DNA of 64,000 bases, taken from Candidatus Brockarchaeota archaeon (GTDB lineage Archaea > Thermoproteota > EX4484-205 > JAAOZP01). Both the position numbers and the translations under genes were made by a program. Numbering within the stretch: position 1 is the stretch's first letter; every line of letters begins with the position of its first letter. Shown here in pieces: positions 1 through 9,214 of this stretch. Under the pieces are notes generated by a model, which did no database searches, was not told the DNA's origin, and saw nothing but the letters and a program-made list of their open reading frames with translations. The stretch spans positions 1 to 64,000 of the forward strand of contig JAFNIX010000001.1 of the NCBI GenBank assembly GCA_017601225.1. Direction: 5' to 3'.

Positions 1-1
1 T

Positions 2-391
2 CATGAGCAGGAGGGTACGTCTTTCCTGTTATCCAGCCACATCCTCCCCGAGCTTCAGAAAGTGTGCAAGCATCTCGTGATAATGAACTCGGGCTACGTC
101 TTGGAAGATGGCGGGCTTGACGAATTAGTGTCGAAGTATTCCCTCTGGTCTAGAAAAATCAGGTGTGCTGATAAGGAAAGGAGGGAACAGTTATTCGAAA
201 TGCTGGAGGGAGCTAGCGAGATTATTGCCGACGCGGAGTCCGTTACAGTCCGGTCGCCGAGCGAGGAGTGGCTAAAAGAGAGGGTAGACCGAATCGTCTC
301 CATGGGTATTATAAGGTCTTCGGACATAGAAGAAACAGGCGCCTTTTTAGAAGAGCTCTACCAAAAAATCTTAAAGAATAAGATGGGTTAA
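2..391 (+). CDS. ABC transporter ATP-binding protein, C-terminal part (cut by window edge)
   Basis: The frame is open from base 2, so the gene begins before the window and only the last 129 residues are visible. The first visible residues contain the H-loop pattern FLLSSHILPELQ followed by a switch-like stretch IMNSGYVLEDG, which is the normal end of an ABC nucleotide-binding domain. About 80 charged residues follow, the C-terminal extension common in archaeal ABC-2 type exporter ATPases. It would hydrolyse ATP on the cytoplasmic face to drive a membrane partner that lies outside the window. Substrate cannot be inferred. Walker A and B are not visible. Confidence 0.8.
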   Translation, partial: HEQEGTSFLLSSHILPELQKVCKHLVIMNSGYVLEDGGLDELVSKYSLWSRKIRCADKERREQLFEMLEGASEIIADAESVTVRSPSEEWLKERVDRIVSMGIIRSSDIEETGAFLEELYQKILKNKMG

Positions 392-513
392 AAAATGAAA
401 ACTATCCAAGATTTTCATTCGTCAATAAAAATCTCTGGGAATAATTAGCATACGTTCTAAAGGCTTGTGAGGTATGAGAGAATATCGAGCTGATTATCGT
501 TGATTGGGAAAAG

Positions 514-638
514 TGGCGAGGGCCGGATTTGAACCGACGACACCCCGGTCTTCAGCCGGGCGCTCTCCCAGGTTGCCCCGAGCGCCGCGCATGGGCGGCA
601 AGATATATTTAATTTTTTCTCGTCTGAGCTACCTCGCC
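514..638 (-). tRNA. tRNA-Phe(GAA) with a 51-nt D-loop intron
   Basis: The gene runs on the minus strand from 638 to 514. Acceptor arms GGCGAGG (638-632) and CCTCGCC (521-515) pair fully and A514 is the discriminator. The anticodon loop CTGAAGA sits on a CCCGG/CCGGG stem and reads Phe. The T arm is GTCGG-TTCAAAT-CCGGC. The D arm is only sensible if 623-573 is removed: exon 1 (638-624) ends GCTCAG and exon 2 (572-514) starts CCTGGGAGAGC, giving a 74-nt mature tRNA. The intron thus lies after nucleotide 15. GCTC-AGA-CGAG at the 5' junction can pair with CTCG and GGGC near the intron's 3' end, forming a relaxed bulge-helix-bulge. CCA is not encoded. Confidence 0.88.
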
Positions 639-1598
639 CAGTCTTGTTTATTCCGAGGGCTTCTATTTTAATTTTGCTCTTTCGTGGCGTTTGGTAATGC
701 TTTATATTGTTCTTCTGGTTTTTAGGCTTGTTTAATGCGTTTTCGCCATTTTTTAGGGTTATAGTGTTTCCTGTCTTCTGAAGAGGGGCAAATTAATATT
801 ATTTGGTGAATGATCCTTAACTCAAAACGGTTTGTAAATTCGGTTGACTAACTTTGTAAGTGAAATTTCTTTGCACGCTGGGAGAAAGGTTGGTATCACC
901 TTAGGAATTTTGCCGTGCTTTTTGATATTAGCTAATTCTTTGCAATTTTCAACTCGTCCTGTCTCAACGCAGGTTGAACTCGTGGTATTCTTACCGTTTG
1001 AAGCCGTGTCGATAGCACTATTGCTCGTGTATTCTCTCAAAATAGTTACAACATATTTCGGTTAATCGTGATGCTACCGTAGCTTGCGCTTAGCCGTTGA
1101 GTTAGCGCGTGCTTCACCTTGCTTCTTCCTTTTTAGGAAAAACGAAAGTAATGATAGCAGAACTCCAGCGATGAAGACGATGATTTGATCCGTATACTCC
1201 GATTCCGAAATCCCTTGTGAAGATATTGCTGGAATTCGGCATACTATTTTTTTACAACATGCATATTACGAAGACCTCCGTTGAATTTCCTCAACTGGAA
1301 GAACAGGAATATGGTTTCGAAGCTTGGCAGATGTATCTGGCCTTAATGCTTATTGGATTTTCTTTGCCCTTGATTCACAGGCTGTCGAAAAGGCTAAAGT
1401 CGCTTAAATAATTGACGCCCTAAAGGGGCATGCTGGGCGATGACGATATGTTTGACATTACTAAACATGGAGATTTCCTCCTTCTTAACGGTTAGTGCGT
1501 GCTAAAGAACAATAAAATGCCATGCATTTTTAATCTTTAGACGGTTCTAGTAGGAAGACATAAATCATGCCTGTATTACCTTTTTGGGAGATTTAAGG
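639..1598. other. AT-rich intergenic stretch with weak coding remnants
   Basis: I see no confident gene in these roughly 960 bases. A plus-strand frame 844-1065 (73 codons, TTG start) is hydrophobic. Another, 1217-1411 (GTG start), ends with a hydrophobic segment and a basic tail (RLSKRLKSLK). The minus strand from about 1258 to 1074 also reads a hydrophobic segment (IIVFIAGVLLSLLSFF) followed by KRKK, but has no start codon. These look like C-terminal membrane anchors of decayed surface proteins, though chance hydrophobicity is possible. The right end should hold the alaS promoter. Confidence 0.4.
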
Positions 1599-4340
1599 AT
1601 GAAACACGATTTCGGTGAGGTCGAGTATCGTCTAGAGTTCCTGAGTGAAGGCGGGTTCACCAGGAGGAGGTGTGTCAAATGCGGCAGGTTCTTCTGGACT
1701 CTAGACCCCTCTAGGGAGGACTGTGGAGAGTCTCCCTGCTCGCCGTATACTTTCATAGGAAGAAGGGTGGGCAGGAGTATGGATGATCTGAGTCAGGTTA
1801 GGGAGGCTTTCTTGGGCTTTTTCAGGAAAAGGGGGCATGAGGTTATTTCACCTTATCCTGTTGTATGCAGGTGGAGGGATGATCTGTATCTTACTGACGC
1901 GAGCATAGTTGATTTCCAGCCTTATGTTACGGATGGTATTATTCCTCCTCCGGCTAATCCTCTAGTGATTTCCCAGCCCTGTATACGTCTGGTTGACATT
2001 GACCTGGTTGGTAAGACTCTGGGGAGGCATCTAACTATTTTCGAGATGGGTGGTCACCATGCTTTCAACAGCGAGGACAAAGAGGTCTACTGGAAGGAGG
2101 ATACTGTGAGATACGGTTTCGAATTCTTCACCGGGGAAATGGGGGTTAAGGGTGAGGATCTTTCTTTCGTTGAAAGCGCTTGGAGCGGGGGTGGAAACGC
2201 GGGGCCGTGTTTCGAGGTTATTTCACACGGCCTTGAGGTTGCCACTCTAGTCTTCATGAAGTATAAGGTTAACCCGGATGGTTCTTTGAGAGAACTGCCT
2301 ATCAGAACGGTTGACACAGGATACGGGATGGAGAGAATAAACTGGCTTTTAACCGGCGCCCCAACCGGCTTCCATGCTTTCTACGACAGGCTTCTCCGGG
2401 AGGCTTCTAAAATAGTAGATATTGATGTTCCGCCGGAGCTTCTCAAAGAGTATGGGGTGAGGGTTTCTCTGTCTGAGAGCAAGTTTCTAAGCCCGGTTGA
2501 GAGGATTAGGCTCGTCAAGGACCTTGGCTTCCCGGATTCGTTCTCAGCTAAGCTTGAAGCAATGGAGAACGTTTTCAAGGCTCTGGATCATGTTAAAAGC
2601 CTAGTGTTCATTCTCTCAGAGGGTGTTGTGCCATCTAACACCGGAGTGGGCTATCTTGCTAGGCTGCTTCTAAGGAAGACGGCTAGGGTTCTGGATAGGC
2701 TTAACGCTAACTCTCTCCTGCTCGACATGGTCTCATGGGAGGTTGATTACTGGAGCAGGGATTTCCCGAGTCTCAGGGAGCTTAAAGACAGTATTCTGAG
2801 GCTTGTCGAAATCGAGCTTAAGAAATATAGGAAGAGTGTTGAAGAAGGGGTTAAGCAGGTGGAGTCTCTTGTTAAGGAATCCAGACAGATAAGTGTCGAG
2901 AAGCTTGTTGAGCTCTATGATTCTCACGGTGTTACGCCTGAGCAAGTTGCAGACTTTTTCTCGAAGAAGGGTGTTGAAATAAAGATTCCTGACGACTTTT
3001 ACAGCATGATAGCCTCCAGACATAAACAGCCTAAGGGTCTTGGAGAAGAGGAAGAGATCACGCTGGATTTCGACGAGAAGGATTTCCCTGAGACTGTTAA
3101 ATCCTTCTACGAGAATCCTGATCTGCTGGAGCTAGAGGCCAAGGTGCTAGGGGTCTATGGTGACAAGGTTGTTCTCGACCGGACAATCTTCTACCCTGAA
3201 GGCGGCGGCCAGCCTGCTGACAACGGTAGGCTATTATTCAACGGGAAAGAGGTCGTGGTGAAGGATGTTAGAAACCTGAATAACCGGATAATTCATTTTA
3301 TTGAGGGCCCTGCCCCTAGTGTGGGGAGCATTGTTAAAATGGTTGTTGACTCTGAAAGGCGTCTCCAGCTTAGAAGGGCCCACACTGCTACGCACATTAT
3401 AAACGCTGCTGCCAGAATAGTCCTGGGAAACCATGTTTGGCAAGCAGGTGCCCAGAAAGACACCGTTGAATCCAGGCTTGACATAACCCATCCCCTTCCG
3501 CTAACCAATGAAGAGATCGAGAAGATAGAGCGTAAAGCTAATGAAATAACCCTGTCAAACATCGATGTTAAGGTACAGGTTTTACCCAGAACTGTTGCCG
3601 AGAAGGAGTATGGTTTCAGAATATACCAAGGTGGCGCTGTCCCTGGTAAAGAGCTTAGGATAGTTAAGATAGATGGTTTTGACGCTGAGGCCTGTGGAGG
3701 GCTTCACGTTAACAAGACAGGTGACGTTGGGCTGGTGAAGATAGTTAGGGTTGAGAGGATCCAGGACGGTGTTGAAAGAATAGTTTTCCGAGTAGGCTTC
3801 TCCTCCCTGGATTACGTGAGGTCGCTTGAAAACAAGATGTCTAGCTTGGAGAACATTCTGGGTGTTCCGAAGGATAAGATAGTTCAGGAGGCTGAAAGAG
3901 TCAGGAGTGAGTTGAAAAACCTGAGTAAGAAAGTTGAGAGAATATTAGAGAACCAGTTTGACATGCTGGCAGACCAGCTGATTTCCAAGGCCATTGAAGA
4001 GTCTGGTGTCAGGATCGTGCTCTATAGTTCCGAAGAACTAGAAATAAGCCATCTCATAAGTCTCGGCGAGAAAATCTCCAGGAAGGAGCCGAGTTCCGTA
4101 ACGGTGGTGATGTCCCCCGTCCCAACTGTGCAGTTCGCAGTGTTCGCCGGCGAGAAGGCTCTTGAAAGGGGTGTCGACTGCTCTCTGCTAGCACGCCGCA
4201 TTCTTGGCGAAATCGGGGTTGGCGGAGGAGCCGGAGGCAGGAGAAACTTCGCGAAAGGAGGTTTAGCAGCCAAGGTTGACACTAAGACTTTCGAATCAAG
4301 GGCTTTAAAAGCCGTAAGCAGCGTCCTTCCAAAGAGTTAG
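1599..4340 (+). CDS. alaS: Alanyl-tRNA synthetase, archaeal type
   Basis: Charges tRNA-Ala and edits mischarged Ser/Gly. The 913-residue product has the archaeal layout: an N-terminal Cys-rich zinc module (CVKCGRFFW, then CGESPC), the class II catalytic core with motif-2-like and motif-3-like segments, then the editing domain with HTATH at about residue 593 and CGGLH at about 698, the four-metal-ligand HxxxH/CxxxH pattern, and a C-terminal glycine-rich region (GVGGGAGGRR). I chose ATG at 1599 because GGAG lies eight bases upstream. An upstream in-frame TTG at 1584 is less likely. Transcribed alone, convergent with the pyrophosphatase gene. Confidence 0.97.
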   Translation: MKHDFGEVEYRLEFLSEGGFTRRRCVKCGRFFWTLDPSREDCGESPCSPYTFIGRRVGRSMDDLSQVREAFLGFFRKRGHEVISPYPVVCRWRDDLYLTDASIVDFQPYVTDGIIPPPANPLVISQPCIRLVDIDLVGKTLGRHLTIFEMGGHHAFNSEDKEVYWKEDTVRYGFEFFTGEMGVKGEDLSFVESAWSGGGNAGPCFEVISHGLEVATLVFMKYKVNPDGSLRELPIRTVDTGYGMERINWLLTGAPTGFHAFYDRLLREASKIVDIDVPPELLKEYGVRVSLSESKFLSPVERIRLVKDLGFPDSFSAKLEAMENVFKALDHVKSLVFILSEGVVPSNTGVGYLARLLLRKTARVLDRLNANSLLLDMVSWEVDYWSRDFPSLRELKDSILRLVEIELKKYRKSVEEGVKQVESLVKESRQISVEKLVELYDSHGVTPEQVADFFSKKGVEIKIPDDFYSMIASRHKQPKGLGEEEEITLDFDEKDFPETVKSFYENPDLLELEAKVLGVYGDKVVLDRTIFYPEGGGQPADNGRLLFNGKEVVVKDVRNLNNRIIHFIEGPAPSVGSIVKMVVDSERRLQLRRAHTATHIINAAARIVLGNHVWQAGAQKDTVESRLDITHPLPLTNEEIEKIERKANEITLSNIDVKVQVLPRTVAEKEYGFRIYQGGAVPGKELRIVKIDGFDAEACGGLHVNKTGDVGLVKIVRVERIQDGVERIVFRVGFSSLDYVRSLENKMSSLENILGVPKDKIVQEAERVRSELKNLSKKVERILENQFDMLADQLISKAIEESGVRIVLYSSEELEISHLISLGEKISRKEPSSVTVVMSPVPTVQFAVFAGEKALERGVDCSLLARRILGEIGVGGGAGGRRNFAKGGLAAKVDTKTFESRALKAVSSVLPKS

Positions 4341-4396
4341 AAGAAGGGTTTAGCACGCCTTCTCCGACGAAGGGTTTGAACCCTAGCAAAACCTGC

Positions 4397-4954
4397 TTAC
4401 CCTCTCCTTTTCCTTAGTTCTTGGAATTTTCCGGCGGCATACTCTACAATTTTAAGGGCTTCTTGGGAGTTTTTCCACTCTTTGAATTTAACCCATTTAT
4501 GAGGTTCTAAACGCTTGTAAGTTTCGAAAAACTCTCTGATTTCCCTTAGTTTATGAGGATGCACATCGTTTATATCCTTGTAGCCGTCGAACCTTGCATC
4601 GTTCACCAACACCGACAATATTTTCGGATCTATACCCTTCTCGTCTTCAATTATTAGGGCGCCTATAACCCTAACCTTCACTAAGCAACCGACTTCCAGC
4701 GGCTCATAGCTAAGCGCCATGATATCCAACGGGTCTTCGTCATCAAACCATGTCTGAGGAACAAAACCGTACTCCACAGGGAAAACCACCGACGAAGGTA
4801 TTATGCGGTCTAAAACAAAAGTTTCCCATTCGATGTTGTACTCATACTTATCCCTTGAACCACCTACAACCTCAACTATCATATTAAGAATTTCAGGCGG
4901 CTTTTCTCCACATGGGATATCTCGCCAAAGATTCATCACGAACTTTCTAGCCAA
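4397..4954 (-). CDS. ppa: Inorganic pyrophosphatase, family I
   Basis: A 185-residue soluble class A (family I) pyrophosphatase that splits PPi into two phosphates and so pulls tRNA charging and nucleic acid synthesis forward. The family signature with metal-binding acids is visible as DDEDPLDIM, preceded by the conserved VFPVEYGFVPQT strand-loop and followed by the DDKxxA-like region VNDARFDGYKDI. Length is normal for archaeal enzymes (about 170-190). It is convergent with alaS (57 bp apart) and shares the 255-bp upstream gap with leuS, which is divergent from it. No unusual residues noted. Confidence 0.96.
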   Translation of the reverse strand: MARKFVMNLWRDIPCGEKPPEILNMIVEVVGGSRDKYEYNIEWETFVLDRIIPSSVVFPVEYGFVPQTWFDDEDPLDIMALSYEPLEVGCLVKVRVIGALIIEDEKGIDPKILSVLVNDARFDGYKDINDVHPHKLREIREFFETYKRLEPHKWVKFKEWKNSQEALKIVEYAAGKFQELRKRRG

Positions 4955-5209
4955 AAAGTTAACTCGTATTTATGCTTTTTGAAAAATATGTGGATAAGCT
5001 GCCCCTCTTAATGGAAACAATGGAACTCAACCGGGGTTCACTATTAAAAATAGTGCACACCGTCCGAGAGTGAAAGAGAGGGAAGAAATACCTATCTTAA
5101 CATTCCAGCAGAAGTAAAAACTTGCTGGATGGTAAGCCATAGGAAGTTAGTACGCATGCTTAAGAGCTTGAAGAAGTTCCCCCTAAATCTTTAAGTATCT
5201 TCTAGAGAC

Positions 5210-8119
5210 TTGGGAAGTAAAACCTTGGAGGAACCTGAGTACTCTTTCTCAGAGATCGAGAAAAAGTGGCAGAGAAAGTATGAAGAGGAGAGGGTTTTCG
5301 AGGCTGAGCCAGACCCATCCAGGCAAAAGTTCTTCGTAACCTTCCCCTTCCCCTACATGTCTGGGCCCGTCCACCTCGGGACCGCGTACACTTTAACCCG
5401 TTTAGATATTGTTGCAAGGTATAAGCGTAAAAGGGGGTTCAATGTCCTTTTCCCCTTCGCGTTCCACTGGACTGGCACAACTATAACAGGTATTTCCGAC
5501 AGGATAAGGCGGGGGGATGAGAAGACTATTGAAATACTTGAGAAGATGGATGGTGTTCCGAGAGAAGAGATAGAGCGTTTCAAAGACCCTGTTTACCTAG
5601 CCAAATACTATACTGAGAAGAATCGCGCCGCCCTCAAGGATTATGGTCTTGCTGTAGACTGGCGTAGAGAGTTCCATACTTCCAGCTTGAACCCTGGCTT
5701 CAGCACTTTTGTTCAATGGCAATACTTGAAGCTGAAGGAGAAGGGGTATATTTCTAAGGGTGTGCATCCAGTCGTATGGTGTCCGAGAGACAAGAGTTCC
5801 ACGGGTGATCATGATAGGCTTAGCGGAGAAGGGGTTTTTCCGGAGAAATTCTACCTCGTCAAATTCAGGCTCGGCGGCTCTCATCTTGTTGCTGCTACCT
5901 TCCGGCCTGAGACGATCTTTGGGGTCACGAATGTCTGGGTCAACCCGGATGCTGTTTACGCGGAGGCGATGGTCGACGGTGAAAAATGGATTGTTAGTGT
6001 TGAGACGCTTGATAAGCTCGCCGACCAGATGAGAACAGTTCACAAGATACGTGAATTCAAGGGTAGGGAGCTTGTCGGGAAGATGGCTGAGGCTGTTTTC
6101 ACGAGCAGCCGAGTCCCTGTCTTGCCGGCTTCATTCGTAGATCCTTCTCTTGGAACAGGCGTCGTTTACAGTGTTCCGGCGCATGCACCATACGACTACA
6201 TGGCGCTTGAAGACTTGAAGAGAAACGAGGCCATTCTCAAGGAGTATCGTCTCGACCCGGGTGAAATCCGTTCTATAAAGCCAATATCCATGATAACAAC
6301 TGAGAAGTATGGTTCAAACCCCTCTGAGAAACTTGTTGCAGAACTTGAGATAAAGAACCAAGCTGACCCTAAGCTGGAGGAGGCTACAAGCTTGGTTTAC
6401 AAGGAGGAGTTTCACAAGGGTGTGACGCTTAGCAACTGCGGCAGGTTTTCAGGCCTACCTGTCCAGAAGGCTAAAGAGCTTGTAATAGAGGAGATGAAGA
6501 AAACCGGTGCTGGAGACGAGTTTCTAGAGCTACCGTCACCGGTGGTTTGTAGATGTGGTACGAGGTGTCACGTTAAAATCTTGGGAGACCAGTATCTCTT
6601 AAGATACTCTTGGCCAGAATGGAAGGCTAAAGCTTTGAAAGCGTTGGAAAGAATGAGCATATACCCCAAGGAGGTTAGGGAGAACTTTATTTATTTCATA
6701 AACTGGTATGACGATTGGGCTTTCACAAGAACCTCCGGGCTTGGGACACCGGTTCCATGGCTTCCCGGCCATATCGTTGAGACATTGAGCGACTCAACCG
6801 TGTACATGGCGTACTACATTATTTCAAAATACGTTAACAACGGAATGTTGAAGCCTGAAAACCTTACTGAAGAGTTCTACGACTACGTGTTGCTCGGAAT
6901 AGGCGTGCCAGAAGAGGTTGAGGGTAAGACAGGCGTACCAGCGGTTTTTCTAAAAAGGCTTAGGCATGAGTTTGACTACTGGTATCCGGTTGACCTTAGA
7001 AACTCAGGCAAGGATCTTGTCGCAAACCATTTAACGTTCTACATCTTCCACCATGTTGCTATATTCCCGGAGGAGAAATGGCCTAGGCAAATATCGGTGA
7101 ACGGCTTCCTAAGGATAGAGGGACAGCCTATGCATAAGTCTAGAGGAATCTTCATCTCTCTAAGGGATGCTGTTGAAAAATATGGTTCGGATGCAACGAG
7201 AATAACTCTGCTTCTCTCCGCAGAGGGCTTGGAGGACCCTAACTGGGAGGGCGAGAAGGCTAGGAAAAACATTGAACTGTTGAGAAGCATCTACGGGTTC
7301 ATTCTTTCACTCTTAGAAGAGAAAGGATCGGCATGTAACGGGCACATGGAGGACTGGTTAAGGAACGCGGTAAGAAAACGTGTTAAAAACATTACAGAAG
7401 CCCTTGAAAACATGCAGATAAGAGAAGCTACGAGCGAAGCCCTTTACGGTTTAAGAAACGACTTACGATGGTACTTGAGGAGGGTTAAGGAACCTGATTC
7501 TGCGGCTTTAAGGGAAGCCGTTGAAACATGGCTTAACCTGCTTTGCCCTTTCACACCGCATCTCGCCGAAGAGTTATGGAGCAAGCTGGGTAATAAGAAT
7601 CTGCTTGTCAATCACCCGTGGCCCGTGTCTGTTGAGGCCGACGAGAAGCCTATGCTTATAGAGAAATACTTAGAGCAGCTTGTGGAGGATACTTATCAAA
7701 TACTGAAGGCTGTGAAAAAGACTTCACTGACCAGGATGAGGCTCATAACAGCCGCGCAATGGAAGAATAACGCGTTTAGAGAAATAGTTGAAACCGTTGA
7801 AACGAATCCTGAAAAAATAAGAGGAATCTTGGTTCGACACGCAACCGGCGTCAGCAAGGAGGAACTCGGAAGATTCATGGGGCAGGTTATGAAGAACCTT
7901 CAGACGATGACGGAGGAACACAGGAAGATTCTAAAATACGTGTTGGAGAAAGGTGAGCAGAATATAATTAAGGAGGCTCAGTCCTTCTTCGAGAAGGAGT
8001 TTAAGTGTAGCGTCGAAACGTTCAGCGAGGATGTGGCTCCAATGGAAGAGGTGAGGATTCCTCTTTCAAAGAAACCTCCAATCCTACCTGGAAGACCTGC
8101 GATTTTATTGGAATCCTAG
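5210..8119 (+). CDS. leuS: Leucyl-tRNA synthetase-like protein with degenerate HIGH and KMSKS motifs
   Basis: A 969-residue class Ia synthetase of archaeal LeuRS architecture: Rossmann core, CP1 editing insertion (AATFRPETIFGVTN, then SVPAHAPYD), the SDSTVYMAYY segment, anticodon-binding helices and a C-terminal extension. Two ATP-handling signatures are altered. The HIGH motif reads HLGT in FPYMSGPVHLGTAYT (about residue 55), and the KMSKS loop reads MHKSR in EGQPMHKSRG (about 640). Loss of the second His of HIGH and of the first Lys of KMSKS would weaken Leu-AMP formation. It may be a working but divergent enzyme, or a LeuRS paralogue with another role. Start TTG 5210 is uncertain; TTG 5225 is possible, with a TATA-like TTTAAGTAT just upstream. 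Confidence 0.88.
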   Translation: MGSKTLEEPEYSFSEIEKKWQRKYEEERVFEAEPDPSRQKFFVTFPFPYMSGPVHLGTAYTLTRLDIVARYKRKRGFNVLFPFAFHWTGTTITGISDRIRRGDEKTIEILEKMDGVPREEIERFKDPVYLAKYYTEKNRAALKDYGLAVDWRREFHTSSLNPGFSTFVQWQYLKLKEKGYISKGVHPVVWCPRDKSSTGDHDRLSGEGVFPEKFYLVKFRLGGSHLVAATFRPETIFGVTNVWVNPDAVYAEAMVDGEKWIVSVETLDKLADQMRTVHKIREFKGRELVGKMAEAVFTSSRVPVLPASFVDPSLGTGVVYSVPAHAPYDYMALEDLKRNEAILKEYRLDPGEIRSIKPISMITTEKYGSNPSEKLVAELEIKNQADPKLEEATSLVYKEEFHKGVTLSNCGRFSGLPVQKAKELVIEEMKKTGAGDEFLELPSPVVCRCGTRCHVKILGDQYLLRYSWPEWKAKALKALERMSIYPKEVRENFIYFINWYDDWAFTRTSGLGTPVPWLPGHIVETLSDSTVYMAYYIISKYVNNGMLKPENLTEEFYDYVLLGIGVPEEVEGKTGVPAVFLKRLRHEFDYWYPVDLRNSGKDLVANHLTFYIFHHVAIFPEEKWPRQISVNGFLRIEGQPMHKSRGIFISLRDAVEKYGSDATRITLLLSAEGLEDPNWEGEKARKNIELLRSIYGFILSLLEEKGSACNGHMEDWLRNAVRKRVKNITEALENMQIREATSEALYGLRNDLRWYLRRVKEPDSAALREAVETWLNLLCPFTPHLAEELWSKLGNKNLLVNHPWPVSVEADEKPMLIEKYLEQLVEDTYQILKAVKKTSLTRMRLITAAQWKNNAFREIVETVETNPEKIRGILVRHATGVSKEELGRFMGQVMKNLQTMTEEHRKILKYVLEKGEQNIIKEAQSFFEKEFKCSVETFSEDVAPMEEVRIPLSKKPPILPGRPAILLES

Positions 8120-8192
8120 TCCTTTCTCTAAATCCCTGTTTATTGGGGGTCGCTGGTTAACATTTTTAACCATCTTCGAACAAAAACAAACC

Positions 8193-8305
8193 GGGCCCGT
8201 CGCCTAACCTGGATATGGCGGCAGACTGGAAGGTCGAGCCCTCTATCATGGTGGGAAGAATGTGGGAGAGCTGTAATGATCTGGGTTCAAATCCCAGCGG
8301 GCCCG
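8193..8305 (+). tRNA. tRNA-Arg(TCT), two introns
   Basis: Acceptor GGGCCCG (8193-8199) pairs with CGGGCCC (8298-8304), G8305 is the discriminator, and the T arm is CTGGG-TTCAAAT-CCCAG. The body matches the minus-strand tRNA-Arg(CCT) gene at 37129-37238 almost base for base. A 76-nt product results if 8228-8241 (14 nt) and 8246-8268 (23 nt) are removed, giving the loop CT-TCT-A-A. The second intron is at the canonical 37/38 site. The first, at or near 33/34, is unusual, and its junctions are ambiguous: this choice keeps U33 but leaves A31 facing G39. No CCA is encoded. Confidence 0.75.
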
Positions 8306-8454
8306 TTTAAACCCTAGGGTTTCAATAGCAGACTATATGAAGTTCTCGGTTTTTTATGCTTCCAGTTAATTTAGCATTTGAAGGTTTCTAATTCTGATAG
8401 TTAGGCTTTTAACATGGAAATGTTAAATACTGAGGCTGCGGGCATACGTCGATC

Positions 8455-9210
8455 ATGAGCAGGTCGCGGATGGAGCAGGTTAAAAAGAAGATAAACGTTA
8501 TTCACCTGCTTAAAGTGGTCAAAGGCAGGTATACTTATAACGAGCTTTCGCAGCTCACAGGCCTGCCTATTACGGTTCTAGCAAGATATGTTAACGGGAA
8601 TGTGTTGCCCTCGGATGAGAGGGCTGATGAGCTTTACCGTATCCTCACAGAGAAAATTCCGCTTGAGGAAATTATTTTAAACAAGCTTGTTCTGGACGAA
8701 TCCGGCTACTTCGACTCTTCACGTGTAATATGGGATGTGAACCTTCTCCGGCTTATCAGCCATAAGGCTGTGATTCCTTTCATAGGGAGAAAGATAGACA
8801 AGGTTATGACTGCTGCCGTGGACGGTATTCCATTAGCATCGTTCGTGGCTGAGGAGCTTGACGCTGACCTTGTGATAGCTAAAAGGTATAAGGAGGTAGG
8901 GGTGAAGGATTTTCTTGAAGCCACCTACGTCATAGGCAGCTCCGCTGTAGTAAGCTCTCTGTATATTCCAAAGAGCGCTTTGAAGAAGGATGACAATGTC
9001 CTGATAGTGGATGACGCTATAAGAACGGGTGAGACAGATGTTGCTTTAATAAGGCTTGTCGAGAAGGCTAAGGCTAATATAGTGGGCATTTTCATCCTCA
9101 TTGCAACCGGTAAAGATTGGAGAGAAAAGCTTCAGAAGAGGACGAACGCACCCATATACGTTTTAACAGAGATAAATCCGAAGCCTTTGGAAGTGGAGCA
9201 GAGGAAGTAG
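8455..9210 (+). CDS. HTH-phosphoribosyltransferase regulator, GfcR/PyrE-like
   Basis: A 251-residue fusion of an N-terminal helix-turn-helix (about residues 20-60, YNELSQLTGLPITVLARYVNG) and a type I phosphoribosyltransferase domain. The PRPP-binding signature VLIVDDAIRTGET is intact at about residue 183, and a PRPP-loop-like AAVDGIPLASF lies near 122. This is the layout of archaeal orotate phosphoribosyltransferase-like proteins, one of which (GfcR) is a sugar-catabolism regulator in haloarchaea. Here it leads an operon with an LplA-like protein (4 bp downstream), a tRNA endonuclease subunit and hisS. Whether it senses PRPP or a nucleobase, or acts as a salvage enzyme, cannot be told from sequence. 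Confidence 0.85.
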   Translation: MSRSRMEQVKKKINVIHLLKVVKGRYTYNELSQLTGLPITVLARYVNGNVLPSDERADELYRILTEKIPLEEIILNKLVLDESGYFDSSRVIWDVNLLRLISHKAVIPFIGRKIDKVMTAAVDGIPLASFVAEELDADLVIAKRYKEVGVKDFLEATYVIGSSAVVSSLYIPKSALKKDDNVLIVDDAIRTGETDVALIRLVEKAKANIVGIFILIATGKDWREKLQKRTNAPIYVLTEINPKPLEVEQRK

Positions 9211-9214
9211 GAGG

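Noticed and set aside
573-623. Possible split or permuted tRNA-Phe, because the 5' acceptor was not next to the D arm
   Set aside because: The matching GGCGAGG lies 51 bases upstream on the same strand, so a simple D-loop intron explains it.
822-1040. Minus-strand 72-codon frame rich in Ser/Thr/Asn
   Set aside because: It overlaps an equally poor plus-strand frame, has no ribosome site and no recognisable family.
1074-1258. Minus-strand hydrophobic segment plus KRKK tail, possibly a membrane anchor
   Set aside because: The frame has no start codon before an upstream stop, so it is at most a relic; mentioned only in the intergenic entry.
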